From: an uncultured Oscillospiraceae bacterium
GTDB taxonomy: Bacteria; Bacillota; Clostridia; Oscillospirales; Oscillospiraceae
Assembly: GCA_900754965.1 (NCBI GenBank)
Contig: CAAEEO010000032.1
Span: 1 to 25,850, forward strand
DNA length: 25,850 nucleotides
Direction of reading: 5' to 3'
Shown here piece by piece: positions 13,415 through 22,846 of this stretch. Position 1 is the first letter of the stretch. Every line of letters starts with the position of its first letter. Below the pieces are notes generated by a model. The model worked only from the letters and a program-made list of their open reading frames with translations. It did not search any database and was not told the origin of the DNA. Made by a program: the position numbers and the translations under genes.

Positions 13415-16246
13415 ATGCGAGATACCATTTCCATCAGAGGTGCAAGAACCAATAACCTGAAAAATATTGATATTGAACTGCCGAGGGATAAGCTGATCGT
13501 CATGACCGGCCTGTCCGGCAGCGGTAAATCCAGCCTGGCCTTTGACACGATTTATGCCGAAGGTCAGCGCCGCTATGTGGAGAGCCTTTCTTCCTACGCC
13601 AGAATGTTTTTGGGACAGATGGACAAGCCGGATGTGGACAGCATCGAAGGACTGTCACCGGCCATCTCCATCGACCAGAAAACTACCTCCAACAACCCCC
13701 GGTCCACTGTTGGAACGGCAACGGAGATTTACGACTATCTCCGTCTGCTGTGGGCCCATGTGGGCGTTCCTCATTGCCCCAAGTGCGGCAAGGAGATCCA
13801 GCAGCAGACCATTGACCAGATCGTCGATCAGGTGGAGGCATTGCCCCAGGGCACCAGGATTCAAATTCTGGCCCCGGTGGTCAGAGGCGGAAAAGGGGAA
13901 CATGCCAAGGTCTTTGAAGATGCCAGAAGATCGGGATATGTGCGTTGCAGAGTGGATGGCAATCTCTACGATTTGTCGGAAGAGATCAAACTGGAAAAAA
14001 ACAAAAAGCACCATATCGAGATCATGGTGGACAGATTGGTCATTAAAGAAGATATGACCCGACGGCTGACGGATTCCATCGAAACGGCCTCTGGGCTGTC
14101 TGGCGGCATCATTATCGTGAACAATGCCAGTACCGATGAGGATTTGACTTTTTCTCAGAACTACGCATGCGAGGATTGCGGGATCTCCATTGAGGAACTG
14201 ACGCCTCGGATGTTCTCTTTCAATAATCCTTATGGTGCATGCCCGGTATGCACTGGCCTTGGCGTCCAGTTACGGGTGGATCAGAGTGCTGTGATGCCGA
14301 ATATGGAGCTGTCTATCATGGAGGGCGGCATTTCCGCCCCCGGTTGGGGCTCTATCAAGGACGACACTGTCGCAAAAATGTACTTTGATGCTCTGGCGAA
14401 GAAGTACCATTTTAAGCTTACCACGCCGCTCAAGGATCTACCGGAAGAGATTATAGACATTATTCTGTATGGAACCAAAGGGGAAAAACTGGAACTGAAG
14501 TATGACCGCGGCAATGGCTACGGTGTGCTGCAGCAGCCTTTTGAGGGGATCATCAACAATTTGGAGCGGCGCTATCGGGAAACGCAGAGCCAGGCGTCTA
14601 AACAATCAATCGAAGAGTATATGGCAGAGTATCCCTGCCCGGCCTGCCACGGCAGAAGATTGAAACCGGAGGCTTTGGCCGTTACGGTGGGTGGGATGGA
14701 CATCAGTCAATTCTGCGACCTGCCTATCGAAAAGGCCGGCGGATTTATCCGGAATCTGGAATTGACCGACCAGCAGGCTATGATTGCTGCCCGCATTTTG
14801 AAAGAAGTGAAAGAGCGCCTGGGATTTCTGAACAATGTGGGACTGAATTACCTGACATTATCCAGAAGTGCGGCCAGTCTTTCCGGCGGAGAGAGCCAGC
14901 GTATCCGGCTGGCAACGCAGATCGGTTCGTCATTATCCGGCGTTCTCTATATTTTGGATGAACCGAGTATTGGATTGCATCAGCGTGATAATGAGAAATT
15001 ACTGCAGGCCATGATGGATTTGCGGGATCTGGGCAACACCCTGGTGGTAGTGGAACATGATGAGGACACCATGCGCGCTGCGGATTGGATCGTAGATATT
15101 GGTCCAAGCGCGGGGGTTCATGGCGGAGAAGTGGTCGCTCAGGGAACTGTTGAGGATATTTGCGCTGCCGAGCGCTCCATCACCGGACAATACTTATCCG
15201 GAAAACGGAGGATTCCGGTGCCAAAGGAACGGCGTGCGGGAAATGGTCATGCGATCCGTGTGGTCGATGCCACAGAGCACAATCTAAAGCATGTGAATGC
15301 CGAATTCCCCTTGGGAAAACTAATCTGTGTCACAGGGGTTTCCGGCAGCGGGAAATCCAGTCTGGTGCAGGAAGTGCTTTATAAAACGCTGGCCGGGGAA
15401 CTGAACCATGCCAAGACCCATCCCGGAAAGTGCGCAGGAGTGGAAGGACTGGAGTATGCGGACAAGGTCATTGCCATTGATCAAAGTCCCATTGGCCGCT
15501 CTCCCCGCTCCAATCCTGCCACCTATACAGGACTGTTTACCAGTATTCGGGAGCTGTTTGCCCAGACGCAGGATGCCAAAATGCGTGGGTACAATCAGAG
15601 CAGATTCAGTTTCAATGTCCGCGGCGGCCGGTGTGAAGCCTGTTCCGGCGATGGCCTGCTGAAAATCGAGATGCACTTCCTGCCGGATGTATATGTTCCC
15701 TGTGAAGTCTGCAAAGGCAAGCGATACAACCGGGAAACACTGGAAGTAAAATATAAGGGCAAGAACATTGCAGATGTGTTGGACATGACTGTGGAAGAGG
15801 CATTGTCCTTTTTTGAGAACATTCCCAAAATCCGGGAAAAACTCCAGACGCTGTATGAAGTCGGCCTGGGCTATATCCGCTTGGGACAGCCCTCCACGAC
15901 CTTGTCCGGCGGTGAGGCACAGCGTGTCAAATTGGCTACGGAATTGTCCAAACGCTCTACGGGAAAAACGATCTATGTCCTGGACGAGCCTACCACCGGA
16001 CTGCATGTTGCAGATGTGCACAAATTGGTGGAAGTATTGGACGCACTGACCGATGCAGGCAACACAGTGATCGTGATTGAGCATAATCTGGATGTGATCA
16101 AAGTGGCTGACTGGATCATGGATCTTGGGCCGGAAGGCGGAGATGGCGGCGGAGAAATCATCTTCGCAGGAACACCGGAAGAGTGTGCAGCCTGCGAGCG
16201 CAGTTATACCGGAAAATTTTTGAGACCTTTATTGGAGCAGGGGTGA
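13415..16246 (+). CDS. uvrA: Excinuclease ABC subunit A
   Basis: The damage-recognition ATPase of nucleotide-excision repair. 943 residues, full length. Two ABC modules are present: Walker A at residues 32-40 (GLSGSGKSS) and from 641 (GVSGSGKSS), with signatures LSGGESQRIRL and LSGGEAQRVKL. CxxC zinc sites are seen as CPKCGKE, CEDCGIS/CPVCTG, CPACHG and CEACSG/CEVCKG. The ATG at 13415 is 4 nt after GAGGAG at the end of ybaK. uvrB and uvrC are not in this window, so uvrA is separated from its usual partner uvrB. It is followed by a 54-bp gap with no terminator. Confidence 0.98.
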   Translation: MRDTISIRGARTNNLKNIDIELPRDKLIVMTGLSGSGKSSLAFDTIYAEGQRRYVESLSSYARMFLGQMDKPDVDSIEGLSPAISIDQKTTSNNPRSTVGTATEIYDYLRLLWAHVGVPHCPKCGKEIQQQTIDQIVDQVEALPQGTRIQILAPVVRGGKGEHAKVFEDARRSGYVRCRVDGNLYDLSEEIKLEKNKKHHIEIMVDRLVIKEDMTRRLTDSIETASGLSGGIIIVNNASTDEDLTFSQNYACEDCGISIEELTPRMFSFNNPYGACPVCTGLGVQLRVDQSAVMPNMELSIMEGGISAPGWGSIKDDTVAKMYFDALAKKYHFKLTTPLKDLPEEIIDIILYGTKGEKLELKYDRGNGYGVLQQPFEGIINNLERRYRETQSQASKQSIEEYMAEYPCPACHGRRLKPEALAVTVGGMDISQFCDLPIEKAGGFIRNLELTDQQAMIAARILKEVKERLGFLNNVGLNYLTLSRSAASLSGGESQRIRLATQIGSSLSGVLYILDEPSIGLHQRDNEKLLQAMMDLRDLGNTLVVVEHDEDTMRAADWIVDIGPSAGVHGGEVVAQGTVEDICAAERSITGQYLSGKRRIPVPKERRAGNGHAIRVVDATEHNLKHVNAEFPLGKLICVTGVSGSGKSSLVQEVLYKTLAGELNHAKTHPGKCAGVEGLEYADKVIAIDQSPIGRSPRSNPATYTGLFTSIRELFAQTQDAKMRGYNQSRFSFNVRGGRCEACSGDGLLKIEMHFLPDVYVPCEVCKGKRYNRETLEVKYKGKNIADVLDMTVEEALSFFENIPKIREKLQTLYEVGLGYIRLGQPSTTLSGGEAQRVKLATELSKRSTGKTIYVLDEPTTGLHVADVHKLVEVLDALTDAGNTVIVIEHNLDVIKVADWIMDLGPEGGDGGGEIIFAGTPEECAACERSYTGKFLRPLLEQG

Positions 16247-16300
16247 TTCAGAACCCTGCCCGATAGTCATGCATAAGATGCCTTGGAGGAGGAAAGTCTT

Positions 16301-16699
16301 ATGCTGTCAAATCTGATCGGTACATTTTTGATTGCCGGTGCAGTGATCCTGTTTATCTGGTTTCTGCGCGGCTTGATGCTGACCCCGGTCAAACGGGGCG
16401 CACATACCAAAATTACGGTTCTGGTCCATGTGTCCGGAGAAGAAACGACACTGGAGCAGACCGTTCAGGGCCTCCATTGGCTGTCAGCCAATGGAACATT
16501 ACCGGCCAACGTGGTGATTCTGGATGGCGGGATGGACCCGGAAACAGCGGCCATTGCCCAAAAGCTGTCCGTCGATACCCCAGGCGTATGTTACCAAAGA
16601 GAGGATGTGTCACTGTGGCAGAGGAACGAATGCCCGAAGAATTATACGGACGGATCGACTCCGTCATCTATCGCAGCGACGAGAGCGGATATGCCGTGA
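16301..16699 (+). CDS. Small membrane-anchored protein of unknown function
   Basis: 132 residues. One N-terminal transmembrane segment (LIGTFLIAGAVILFIWFLRG, residues about 4-23) is followed by a cytoplasmic or exposed part with KITVLVHVSGEE, LEQTVQGLHWL and VVILDGGMDPETAAIAQKL. It is reminiscent of the nucleotide-binding start of a glycosyltransferase-2 fold but far too short and lacking the catalytic region. I do not assign a function. ATG 16301 follows GGAGGAGG with 8 nt spacing. Its last 85 bp overlap the start of recD2 in another frame, and the sequence after WQRNECPKNY looks low in conservation character, so the true end may have been extended by loss of an earlier stop. Confidence 0.6.
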   Translation: MLSNLIGTFLIAGAVILFIWFLRGLMLTPVKRGAHTKITVLVHVSGEETTLEQTVQGLHWLSANGTLPANVVILDGGMDPETAAIAQKLSVDTPGVCYQREDVSLWQRNECPKNYTDGSTPSSIAATRADMP

Positions 16700-18843
16700 T
16701 CCGATTGGACATCGGGGAGGAGGATCTGGTGACCGTGGTGGGGTGCATCCCCTATGCTGCGCCGGGGGAGTCCCTGCATGCCTTTGGCAACTGGATGCAC
16801 CACGCCACGCATGGCCGCCAATTCAAAATCGAAAGCTGCTCCCGTCGTTTACCGGATACTGCCGACAGCATTTACGAATATCTGTGTTCCGGCTGTATCA
16901 AGGGAATCGGCCCGGCCACTGCGGCATTGATCGTCAACCGTTTCAGTGCCAACAGCCTGAATATCATTGAGCATTACCCGGAACGAATCGCGGAGATCAA
17001 GGGAATCAGCCTGCAAAAAGCCAAGGAGATGTCGGCGGCTTTCCGGCGGGATAATACTGTCCGCCGACTGACGGAATTGTTGTGCGAACATGATATATCA
17101 CCGGTTTATGCACTGCGGTTATATAAGTATCATGGTGCGGATGCCTATGAAGTTTTGTGTGAAAACCCGTATATCCTCTCCTCAGAGGCCATCGGCGGGA
17201 ATTTCTTTGATGCGGACCGACTCGCCGTGGACTTGGGATTTGACGGTGACAGCATTTCCCGTATTTCTGCGGCGATCACATTTGAACTGCAGTACAACAC
17301 GGGGAATGGACACTGTTTTATTCCGCGGCAGAAACTGATCGCTGCCACAGTTCAGCTCATTTCTGTGCCGGAGGAGGATGTTTCTTCCGCTTTGGATACC
17401 ATGTTGGAGTGCGGTGAACTGGTCTGTGAGGCCATCGGCGGGGTGGATGCCTGCTATTTGGTGAGTTTATATACAGCAGAGACCTTTACTGCACAAACAC
17501 TGCTGAATATGATCGGATCAGATTTTGCGGATGCGGCATCTACCGAACGGCTGATCGGGGAAATTGAGTTGAAAACCGGGTTTCAGTATGCGCCGCTCCA
17601 GCGGGAGGCAATCAAACTTGCGGCGGAAAACCGGGTGTTGGCGATCACGGGCGGCCCTGGTACCGGAAAAACCACCTGTGTGCGCGCCATCATTGCGCTG
17701 TTTGAGAAGATGGGATTGGATGTTGTTTTGACTGCCCCCACAGGCCGTGCTGCCAAACGATTGGAGGAATTGTCGGGAATTGAGGCCCAGACCATTCATC
17801 GTCTACTGGGGGCCACCATTTCGGAAGACGGCGAATCTGTGATTTTCAAAAAGAATATGAAACAGCCCCTCGGCTGCGATGCTGTGATTGTGGACGAATG
17901 CTCTATGGTCGATATTTCTCTGATGCAGGCGCTGTTGGAGGCGCTGCGGCCTAACTGCCGCTTGATTTTGGTGGGAGATGCTGATCAGCTGCCCTCTGTG
18001 GGGCCAGGAAAAGTGTTTGAGGACATTCTTTCCAGCGGGGTGATCCCTTCTGTGCGGTTAACAGAGGTGTTCCGCCAGGCGGAAACCAGCCGGATCGTGC
18101 GCTATGCCCACATGATCAATGAAGGAGAACATCCGAATTTTCGGGAAAACGCCGGAGATTTCTTTATGATGAAACGCAGGGACGCAGGCAGTTCCTCTGA
18201 TACAATCGTGGATGTGTTTTCCCGCCGCCTTCCGGAGAAAATGGGGTTTCCGATTACAGAGATCCAGGTGCTCTCGGCCACCCGTAACGGCGTTTTGGGA
18301 ACAAAGGCGTTAAATCATCGGCTGCAAGCTGCCGTTAACCCACCCCAGGAAGGAAAGCAGGAGAAAGTGTTCGGAGAGATCGTGTTCCGGGAAGGGGACA
18401 AGGTCATGCAGATCCGAAATAACTACGATATCCTCTGGCATAAGGAGGGGAGTACGGAACTGTATGCGGGTATATATAACGGCGATATTGGATATATTAG
18501 GCAGATAGATAACCAGGCCGGCGTGATGGAAATCGATTTTGACGGCCGCTTGGCAATGTATACATTTGATTTGCTGAACGAATTGGAACACGCCTGGGCA
18601 ATCACCGTCCATAAATCCCAGGGCAGTGAATACCCTGCGGTGGTGTTGGCGTTGGGGGCCTGTTCTCCTAAATTACTGACCCGGGGCGTATTATATACGG
18701 CTGTTTCCCGGGCGAAAAAGCTGATTGTTTGTGTTGGAAATGAAGATGCTGCCAATCGAATGATCGACAACTATGTCCGCTCCAGACGATATAGCGGACT
18801 GCGGCTGCGCCTGGTGGCACTGGCAGATGGAGAATCCGCATGA
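16615..18843 (+). CDS. recD2: RecD2-type ATP-dependent DNA helicase
   Basis: A 5'-3' superfamily 1B helicase of the RecBC-independent RecD2 type. 742 residues, the normal length. An N-terminal OB-like region (YGRIDSVIYRSDESGYAVIR) is followed by a helix-hairpin-helix with KGIGPATAALIV. The helicase core has Walker A ITGGPGTGKTT (residues 344-354), motif II VDECSMVD, VGDADQLPSVGPGKV, and motif VI TVHKSQGSEYP with VLYTAVSRAKK. GTG 16615 follows AGAGAGGA with about 9 nt. ATG 16630 is an alternative. It overlaps the comF-like start by 4 bp (ATGA). It takes part in DNA repair or replication-fork processing, which suits its place next to uvrA. Confidence 0.93.
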   Translation: MAEERMPEELYGRIDSVIYRSDESGYAVIRLDIGEEDLVTVVGCIPYAAPGESLHAFGNWMHHATHGRQFKIESCSRRLPDTADSIYEYLCSGCIKGIGPATAALIVNRFSANSLNIIEHYPERIAEIKGISLQKAKEMSAAFRRDNTVRRLTELLCEHDISPVYALRLYKYHGADAYEVLCENPYILSSEAIGGNFFDADRLAVDLGFDGDSISRISAAITFELQYNTGNGHCFIPRQKLIAATVQLISVPEEDVSSALDTMLECGELVCEAIGGVDACYLVSLYTAETFTAQTLLNMIGSDFADAASTERLIGEIELKTGFQYAPLQREAIKLAAENRVLAITGGPGTGKTTCVRAIIALFEKMGLDVVLTAPTGRAAKRLEELSGIEAQTIHRLLGATISEDGESVIFKKNMKQPLGCDAVIVDECSMVDISLMQALLEALRPNCRLILVGDADQLPSVGPGKVFEDILSSGVIPSVRLTEVFRQAETSRIVRYAHMINEGEHPNFRENAGDFFMMKRRDAGSSSDTIVDVFSRRLPEKMGFPITEIQVLSATRNGVLGTKALNHRLQAAVNPPQEGKQEKVFGEIVFREGDKVMQIRNNYDILWHKEGSTELYAGIYNGDIGYIRQIDNQAGVMEIDFDGRLAMYTFDLLNELEHAWAITVHKSQGSEYPAVVLALGACSPKLLTRGVLYTAVSRAKKLIVCVGNEDAANRMIDNYVRSRRYSGLRLRLVALADGESA

Positions 18844-19496
18844 AACTGATTTCGTATTTTCTGGATCTCTTGTATCCACCGAAATGTGCCTTTTGTCGGG
18901 AACTGATTGCCTCGGAGGCCCACGGAATCTGTGAACCATGTCGGAAACGGCTGCCTTTTACTGAAAAAGGCGGCCTGCAGCACGGAAATTTCTTTACAGC
19001 CTGTGTATCTCCGTTGTATTATGAGGAGGAAGTCCGGGATGCGTTGCTGCGGTATAAGTTCCACGGTGTGACAGCTTATCAGGAACCCTTTGGCAACCTG
19101 ATTGCGGAGTGTGTTGCAGAGTATGTGACAGAGCCGGTGGATCTTATAAGCTGGGTACCGCTGAGCCGCAAACGCCTGCGGATCCGGGGATATGATCAGG
19201 CACGCCTGCTGGCAGAGCAGACAGCGGGGCAACTGGGACTGCCGTGCTTGCGCGTTTTGGAAAAAGGGGTGGATACTGCGCCCCAATCTCTGACTGGCAG
19301 TGCGGAAAAACGAATTGCTAATATTTCCGGAGTCTATCGGGTATGTTCTCCGGAACAGGTGCAGGGAAAGACAATCCTGCTGATTGACGACATTGTGACC
19401 ACGGGCTCCACATTTTCCGAGTGTGCAAGAATGCTTGGAATGGCTGGAGCAGAACGGGTATATTGCGCGGCGCTCGCCAGAAAGCGCAGTGAATAA
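18840..19496 (+). CDS. comF: ComF family phosphoribosyltransferase-like protein
   Basis: 218 residues. An N-terminal zinc-type pair CAFCRELIA with CEPC (residues about 13-34) precedes a PRTase domain with PLSRKRLRIRGYDQA and the PRPP loop ILLIDDIVTTGSTFSE. In competent bacteria ComF acts in uptake or processing of transforming DNA. Members in other genomes are called only ComF/GntX family, and no other competence gene is in the window. It is translationally coupled to recD2 by ATGA overlap and followed 18 bp later by the mreB-like gene. Confidence 0.85.
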   Translation: MKLISYFLDLLYPPKCAFCRELIASEAHGICEPCRKRLPFTEKGGLQHGNFFTACVSPLYYEEEVRDALLRYKFHGVTAYQEPFGNLIAECVAEYVTEPVDLISWVPLSRKRLRIRGYDQARLLAEQTAGQLGLPCLRVLEKGVDTAPQSLTGSAEKRIANISGVYRVCSPEQVQGKTILLIDDIVTTGSTFSECARMLGMAGAERVYCAALARKRSE

Positions 19497-19514
19497 CGGT
19501 TGAGGTGAAATAGA

Positions 19515-20546
19515 ATGCTCATTTTTGAAAGAGATCTTGCAATCGATGTGGGAACATCCACAACTTTGATCTATGCGCTTGGAAAGGGTGTTGTACTGCG
19601 GGAACCCACGGTGGTTGCTGTGGACAAGCATACAGGACAGCTGCTGAAAGTCGGACAGGAGGCTCAGAAAATGCTGGGCAGAACTCCGGCGAATATCGTT
19701 GCAATCCACCCGATCCGCTCGGGCGTGATTTCCGACTATGATATGACAGTGGCAATGCTCTCGGAATTTGTCAAGAAGGTCACATCCTTCAGCTTGTTTA
19801 AACCCAGAATGCTGATCTCCGTACCGGGGAATATCTCCGGCGTGGAGGAACGAGCCATCATCGACGCTACGGTGGAGGCCGGCGCCAGAAAAGTCTATCT
19901 CACGGAAAGCAGCTTGGCCACGACCATCGGCGCCGGTGTGGACATTTCCAAACCGGACGGACACTTGGTGATCGATATTGGACAGGGAAAAACGGATATT
20001 TCTGTGGTTTCTCTCAATGGTGTGGTGGAAAATCGCTCCATCAAAGTTGCAGGCAATGCCTTTGATGAGTCCATTGTGCGTTACATACGCAATAAACACA
20101 ATGTGGTCATCGGTATGCGTTCTGCAGAGGAGCTGAAACACAGCATTGGCGGCATCATTCGCCGGGACGGTGCAGATATGGAAGAGGTGAAAGGCCGCTG
20201 CCTTGCCACCGGGATGCCCAAAACCGTGCAGATTACTTCGGCAGAGTTGGCGGAAGTGATGGCTGAGCCAACGAAAAAAATTCTGGAGGCGCTGCACATG
20301 GTACTGGAGCGGACACCGCCGGAACTGGTAGGGGATATTGCGGCAAACGGCATCATCATGTCTGGCGGCGGAAGTATGCTGTACGGATTGGACAAGCTGA
20401 TTGCCAGAAATACAGGAATTCCGGCAATCGTAGTGGACGATGCGCTGTCCTGCACCGTTTATGGTGCCGGGAAAATGCTCTCCAATCTGGACAACATGGA
20501 AGATGGTATGATCAATATTGCGCGAAAACGTCAGTTGAAGGGGTAA
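19515..20546 (+). CDS. mreB: MreB/Mbl-like cell-shape actin homologue
   Basis: 343 residues, full length. Actin-fold motifs are the phosphate-1 loop IDVGTSTTLIY, GKGVVLREPTVVAVD, then IHPIRSGVISDYD, and C-terminal IIMSGGGSMLYGLD. The phosphate-2 loop reads DIGQGKTD (residues 154-161), where MreB proteins typically have DIGGGTTE. ATP binding or hydrolysis may differ in this copy. No mreC or mreD follows; the next gene is DUF1015. So it is more like a solitary Mbl/MreBH-type paralogue than the mreBCD operon gene. The start follows GAGGTGAAAT. It is expected to form membrane-associated filaments that guide wall synthesis. Confidence 0.85.
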   Translation: MLIFERDLAIDVGTSTTLIYALGKGVVLREPTVVAVDKHTGQLLKVGQEAQKMLGRTPANIVAIHPIRSGVISDYDMTVAMLSEFVKKVTSFSLFKPRMLISVPGNISGVEERAIIDATVEAGARKVYLTESSLATTIGAGVDISKPDGHLVIDIGQGKTDISVVSLNGVVENRSIKVAGNAFDESIVRYIRNKHNVVIGMRSAEELKHSIGGIIRRDGADMEEVKGRCLATGMPKTVQITSAELAEVMAEPTKKILEALHMVLERTPPELVGDIAANGIIMSGGGSMLYGLDKLIARNTGIPAIVVDDALSCTVYGAGKMLSNLDNMEDGMINIARKRQLKG

Positions 20547-20552
20547 TTTGTA

Positions 20553-21797
20553 ATGATCAGAAATTTGTTTCGGCCGGCCGATGTGCTCCTTCCTGCAAAA
20601 GAAGATCTTTCCCTTTGGAGTACGGTTGCCTGTGATCAGTTTACTGCCGATCCTGCTTATTGGGATGCCGTTGCCGAAAAGACGGCAGAAATTCCCTCCA
20701 CCTTTCACCTGATGCTCCCGGAGGCATATCTGGAGCGGAAAGATTCCCGGGAGGAATCCCGACAGATCAATGCCACCATGCAGGAATATCTGGACAATGG
20801 GGTATTCCGAACGGTAGAAAACAGCTATGTTTACCTGGAACGCACACTGCCGTCCGGTATTGTCCGGAAAGGGCTGGTAGGCGCACTGGATCTGGAATAT
20901 TACGATTACAGCGAAGATTCCATATCTCCTATCCGTGCCACGGAACACACGGTGGAAAGTCGTTTGCCGGCGCGGGTAGAGATCCGGAAACACGCCCCCT
21001 TGGAAATGCCCCATATCATGGTTTTTATCGACGATCCAGAGGATCATGTGATGCAGTGCGCCAAAATCGGCGCCCATGACACGCTGTATGATTTTGAATT
21101 GATGTGCGGTGGCGGGCATCTCTTGGGAAAATCTGTATCTGGTACCAACGCGGATATGGTCACTGCCCTGTTGGATGAATTGACGGATGAATCTTTGCTG
21201 AAACAGAAGTATGGCCATAGCTATAGTGCAGTGGTTTATGCCATCGGGGACGGAAATCACAGCCTGGCTGCCGCGAAAAAATGTTGGGATGAACTCCGGG
21301 ATACATTATCGGCTGAAGAGCGGACAGACCATCCGGCACGATTTGCCCTGGTGGAACTGGTGAATATCCACGATCCGGGTGTGACTTTTCATCCCATCCA
21401 CCGCACCGTATTCGGGGTGAATCCGGCAGAGTTTCTGTTGTCTGCAAAGAAAACCTTGCTGTCTGAACAGGGAAAAGAGGTAGAGTTCATCTGTGCAGGT
21501 GTGCGTGAAACAGGGTGTGTTGCCTGCGAAAGCGTGGGAGATCTGATCCAAAAGGTCAATGACTTCTGCCAGGAATACGCCCAGGCACATGGCGGAACCT
21601 TGGACTATATCCATGGAGATGAGGCGGCTGCTGCATTTGGGATGCAGCAGGACGCAGCGACGATACTCTTGCCACCCATGGAAAAGAGCGAGTTGTTCCG
21701 TTCCGTGATGTATACTGGTGTGTTCTGCAAGAAGAGTTTTTCTATTGGGGAACCTGAAGAGAAACGGTATTACCTGGAGTGTCGGAAACTGCATTGA
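20553..21797 (+). CDS. DUF1015 family protein
   Basis: 414 residues. DUF1015 members have no established activity; some are called HTH- or kinase-related without good support, so I give no function. Family landmarks are LLPAKEDLSLWSTVACDQFT near the start, HLMLPEAYLE, YVYLERTLPSG and the very conserved AIGDGNHSLAAAKKCW in the middle. It is cytoplasmic with no signal or transmembrane segment. The start is 6 bp after mreB and its ribosome site AAGGGG lies in the end of mreB. It is the last gene of the long operon and closes at the terminator 21834-21867. Confidence 0.88.
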   Translation: MIRNLFRPADVLLPAKEDLSLWSTVACDQFTADPAYWDAVAEKTAEIPSTFHLMLPEAYLERKDSREESRQINATMQEYLDNGVFRTVENSYVYLERTLPSGIVRKGLVGALDLEYYDYSEDSISPIRATEHTVESRLPARVEIRKHAPLEMPHIMVFIDDPEDHVMQCAKIGAHDTLYDFELMCGGGHLLGKSVSGTNADMVTALLDELTDESLLKQKYGHSYSAVVYAIGDGNHSLAAAKKCWDELRDTLSAEERTDHPARFALVELVNIHDPGVTFHPIHRTVFGVNPAEFLLSAKKTLLSEQGKEVEFICAGVRETGCVACESVGDLIQKVNDFCQEYAQAHGGTLDYIHGDEAAAAFGMQQDAATILLPPMEKSELFRSVMYTGVFCKKSFSIGEPEEKRYYLECRKLH

Positions 21798-21833
21798 CGG
21801 GTTCTGCGATGTAGAAATAAATCCAAAAATTCG

Positions 21834-21867
21834 GAAGTCCGGTAGAAAACGCTACCGGACTTCTTTT
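21834..21867 (+). terminator. Intrinsic terminator of the ybaK-DUF1015 operon
   Basis: Perfect 12-bp stem GAAGTCCGGTAG (21834-21845) / CTACCGGACTTC (21852-21863), loop AAAACG, then TTTT. Confidence 0.9.
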
Positions 21868-21914
21868 GATTATACAAAGGTCTGGAGTTCATTCAGGATA
21901 TTCGTTCGGTGAGC

Positions 21915-21927
21915 GGTATGGCATACC
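21915..21927. promoter_or_regulatory. Palindrome upstream of spoIIIAA, possible sporulation promoter or operator
   Basis: GGTATG-G-CATACC is a perfect 6+1+6 palindrome 40 bp before the spoIIIAA ATG. CATACC resembles a sigma-E -10 element (CATACA-type), which is the expected sigma factor for spoIIIA. I could not find a -35 at the right spacing, so the promoter reading is weak. Confidence 0.3.
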
Positions 21928-21967
21928 TGTCCATCCCGGGGAATAGACTGCAATGAGGTGACAGTCG

Positions 21968-22846
21968 ATGGATCATTATTTGCAGATATTGCCCCTGTTT
22001 CCCATGGAGCTTGCAAACTTACTGGCTGCAATACAAGAAACCGGAGAACGTGTAGAAGAAATTAGAGTTCGATTAGGGGAGCCTCTGCGCATTAAGACTG
22101 CTTTTGGAGAACGGGAGCTTTGCTCTGAAAAAAAGATCACAGAGGAAGATCTGGAGTATATTTTGCGCAGTGCAACCAGCGGCTCGTTTCATGCATTTGA
22201 AGAAACCATACAAAAAGGGTATATTCCCCTGGAAGGCGGAGGCCGTTTAGGACTTTGCGGGCAAGGAATCCGATCAGCCGGAAAACTCCAGACCCTTCGC
22301 AACATTTCTTCCCTGTGCATTCGTATCCCTCATGAAATGATCGGATGTGCTGACGGTGTTTTGGATGCTTTGTTTGAGGAAGGGTATTTTCCGGACACGT
22401 TGGTGATTTCCCCGCCGGGGATAGGAAAAACAACATTACTGCGGGAGATGGTGCGCGCTCTTTCCCAACGGGGGTATCGCGTGGCTTTGGCGGATGAGCG
22501 GGGAGAAATTGCCGGAATGTGTAAGGGAAGGCCGCAGTATCAAATTGGTGCGCAGACGGATGTGCTTTCCAACATCAATAAATGTGAGGCGGGGATTATG
22601 CTGCTGCGTACCATGGCGCCGGACATTCTTGCTATGGATGAGATCACCGCAGCGGCGGATATGCCTGCAATCCTGGAGGCGGCAGGATGCGGGGTAGCAC
22701 TGCTTTCTACAGTTCACGGACGAGATCCGGCAGATTTGAAACGAAAACCGTTGTTTGCTGACCTGCTGACCTGCGGTATTTTTGAAAAAGCAGTCTGTAT
22801 TGAGCTGTGCGCGGGAAAGCGAATTTATCGGGTGGTGGATCTATGA
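21968..22846 (+). CDS. spoIIIAA: Stage III sporulation protein AA
   Basis: A secretion-type ATPase of the SpoIIIA-SpoIIQ channel, working on the mother-cell side of the engulfed forespore. 292 residues, close to the usual size. RVEEIRVRLGEPLRIKT sits near the N-terminus, Walker A SPPGIGKTT is at residues 148-156, ADERGEIAGMCKG follows, then the Walker-B region DILAMDEITAAAD and STVHGRD. It overlaps spoIIIAB by ATGA. The ribosome site is GAGGTGA. In most sporulating Firmicutes, spoIIIAB is followed at once by spoIIIAC to spoIIIAH. Here they are absent from the locus. Confidence 0.95.
   Translation: MDHYLQILPLFPMELANLLAAIQETGERVEEIRVRLGEPLRIKTAFGERELCSEKKITEEDLEYILRSATSGSFHAFEETIQKGYIPLEGGGRLGLCGQGIRSAGKLQTLRNISSLCIRIPHEMIGCADGVLDALFEEGYFPDTLVISPPGIGKTTLLREMVRALSQRGYRVALADERGEIAGMCKGRPQYQIGAQTDVLSNINKCEAGIMLLRTMAPDILAMDEITAAADMPAILEAAGCGVALLSTVHGRDPADLKRKPLFADLLTCGIFEKAVCIELCAGKRIYRVVDL

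Noticed and set aside
18771..21260. 829-codon open frame on the minus strand
   Set aside because: It lies exactly opposite comF-like, mreB-like and DUF1015 genes, has no ribosome site, and its composition (rich in His, Arg, Cys, Phe) is that of an antisense shadow.
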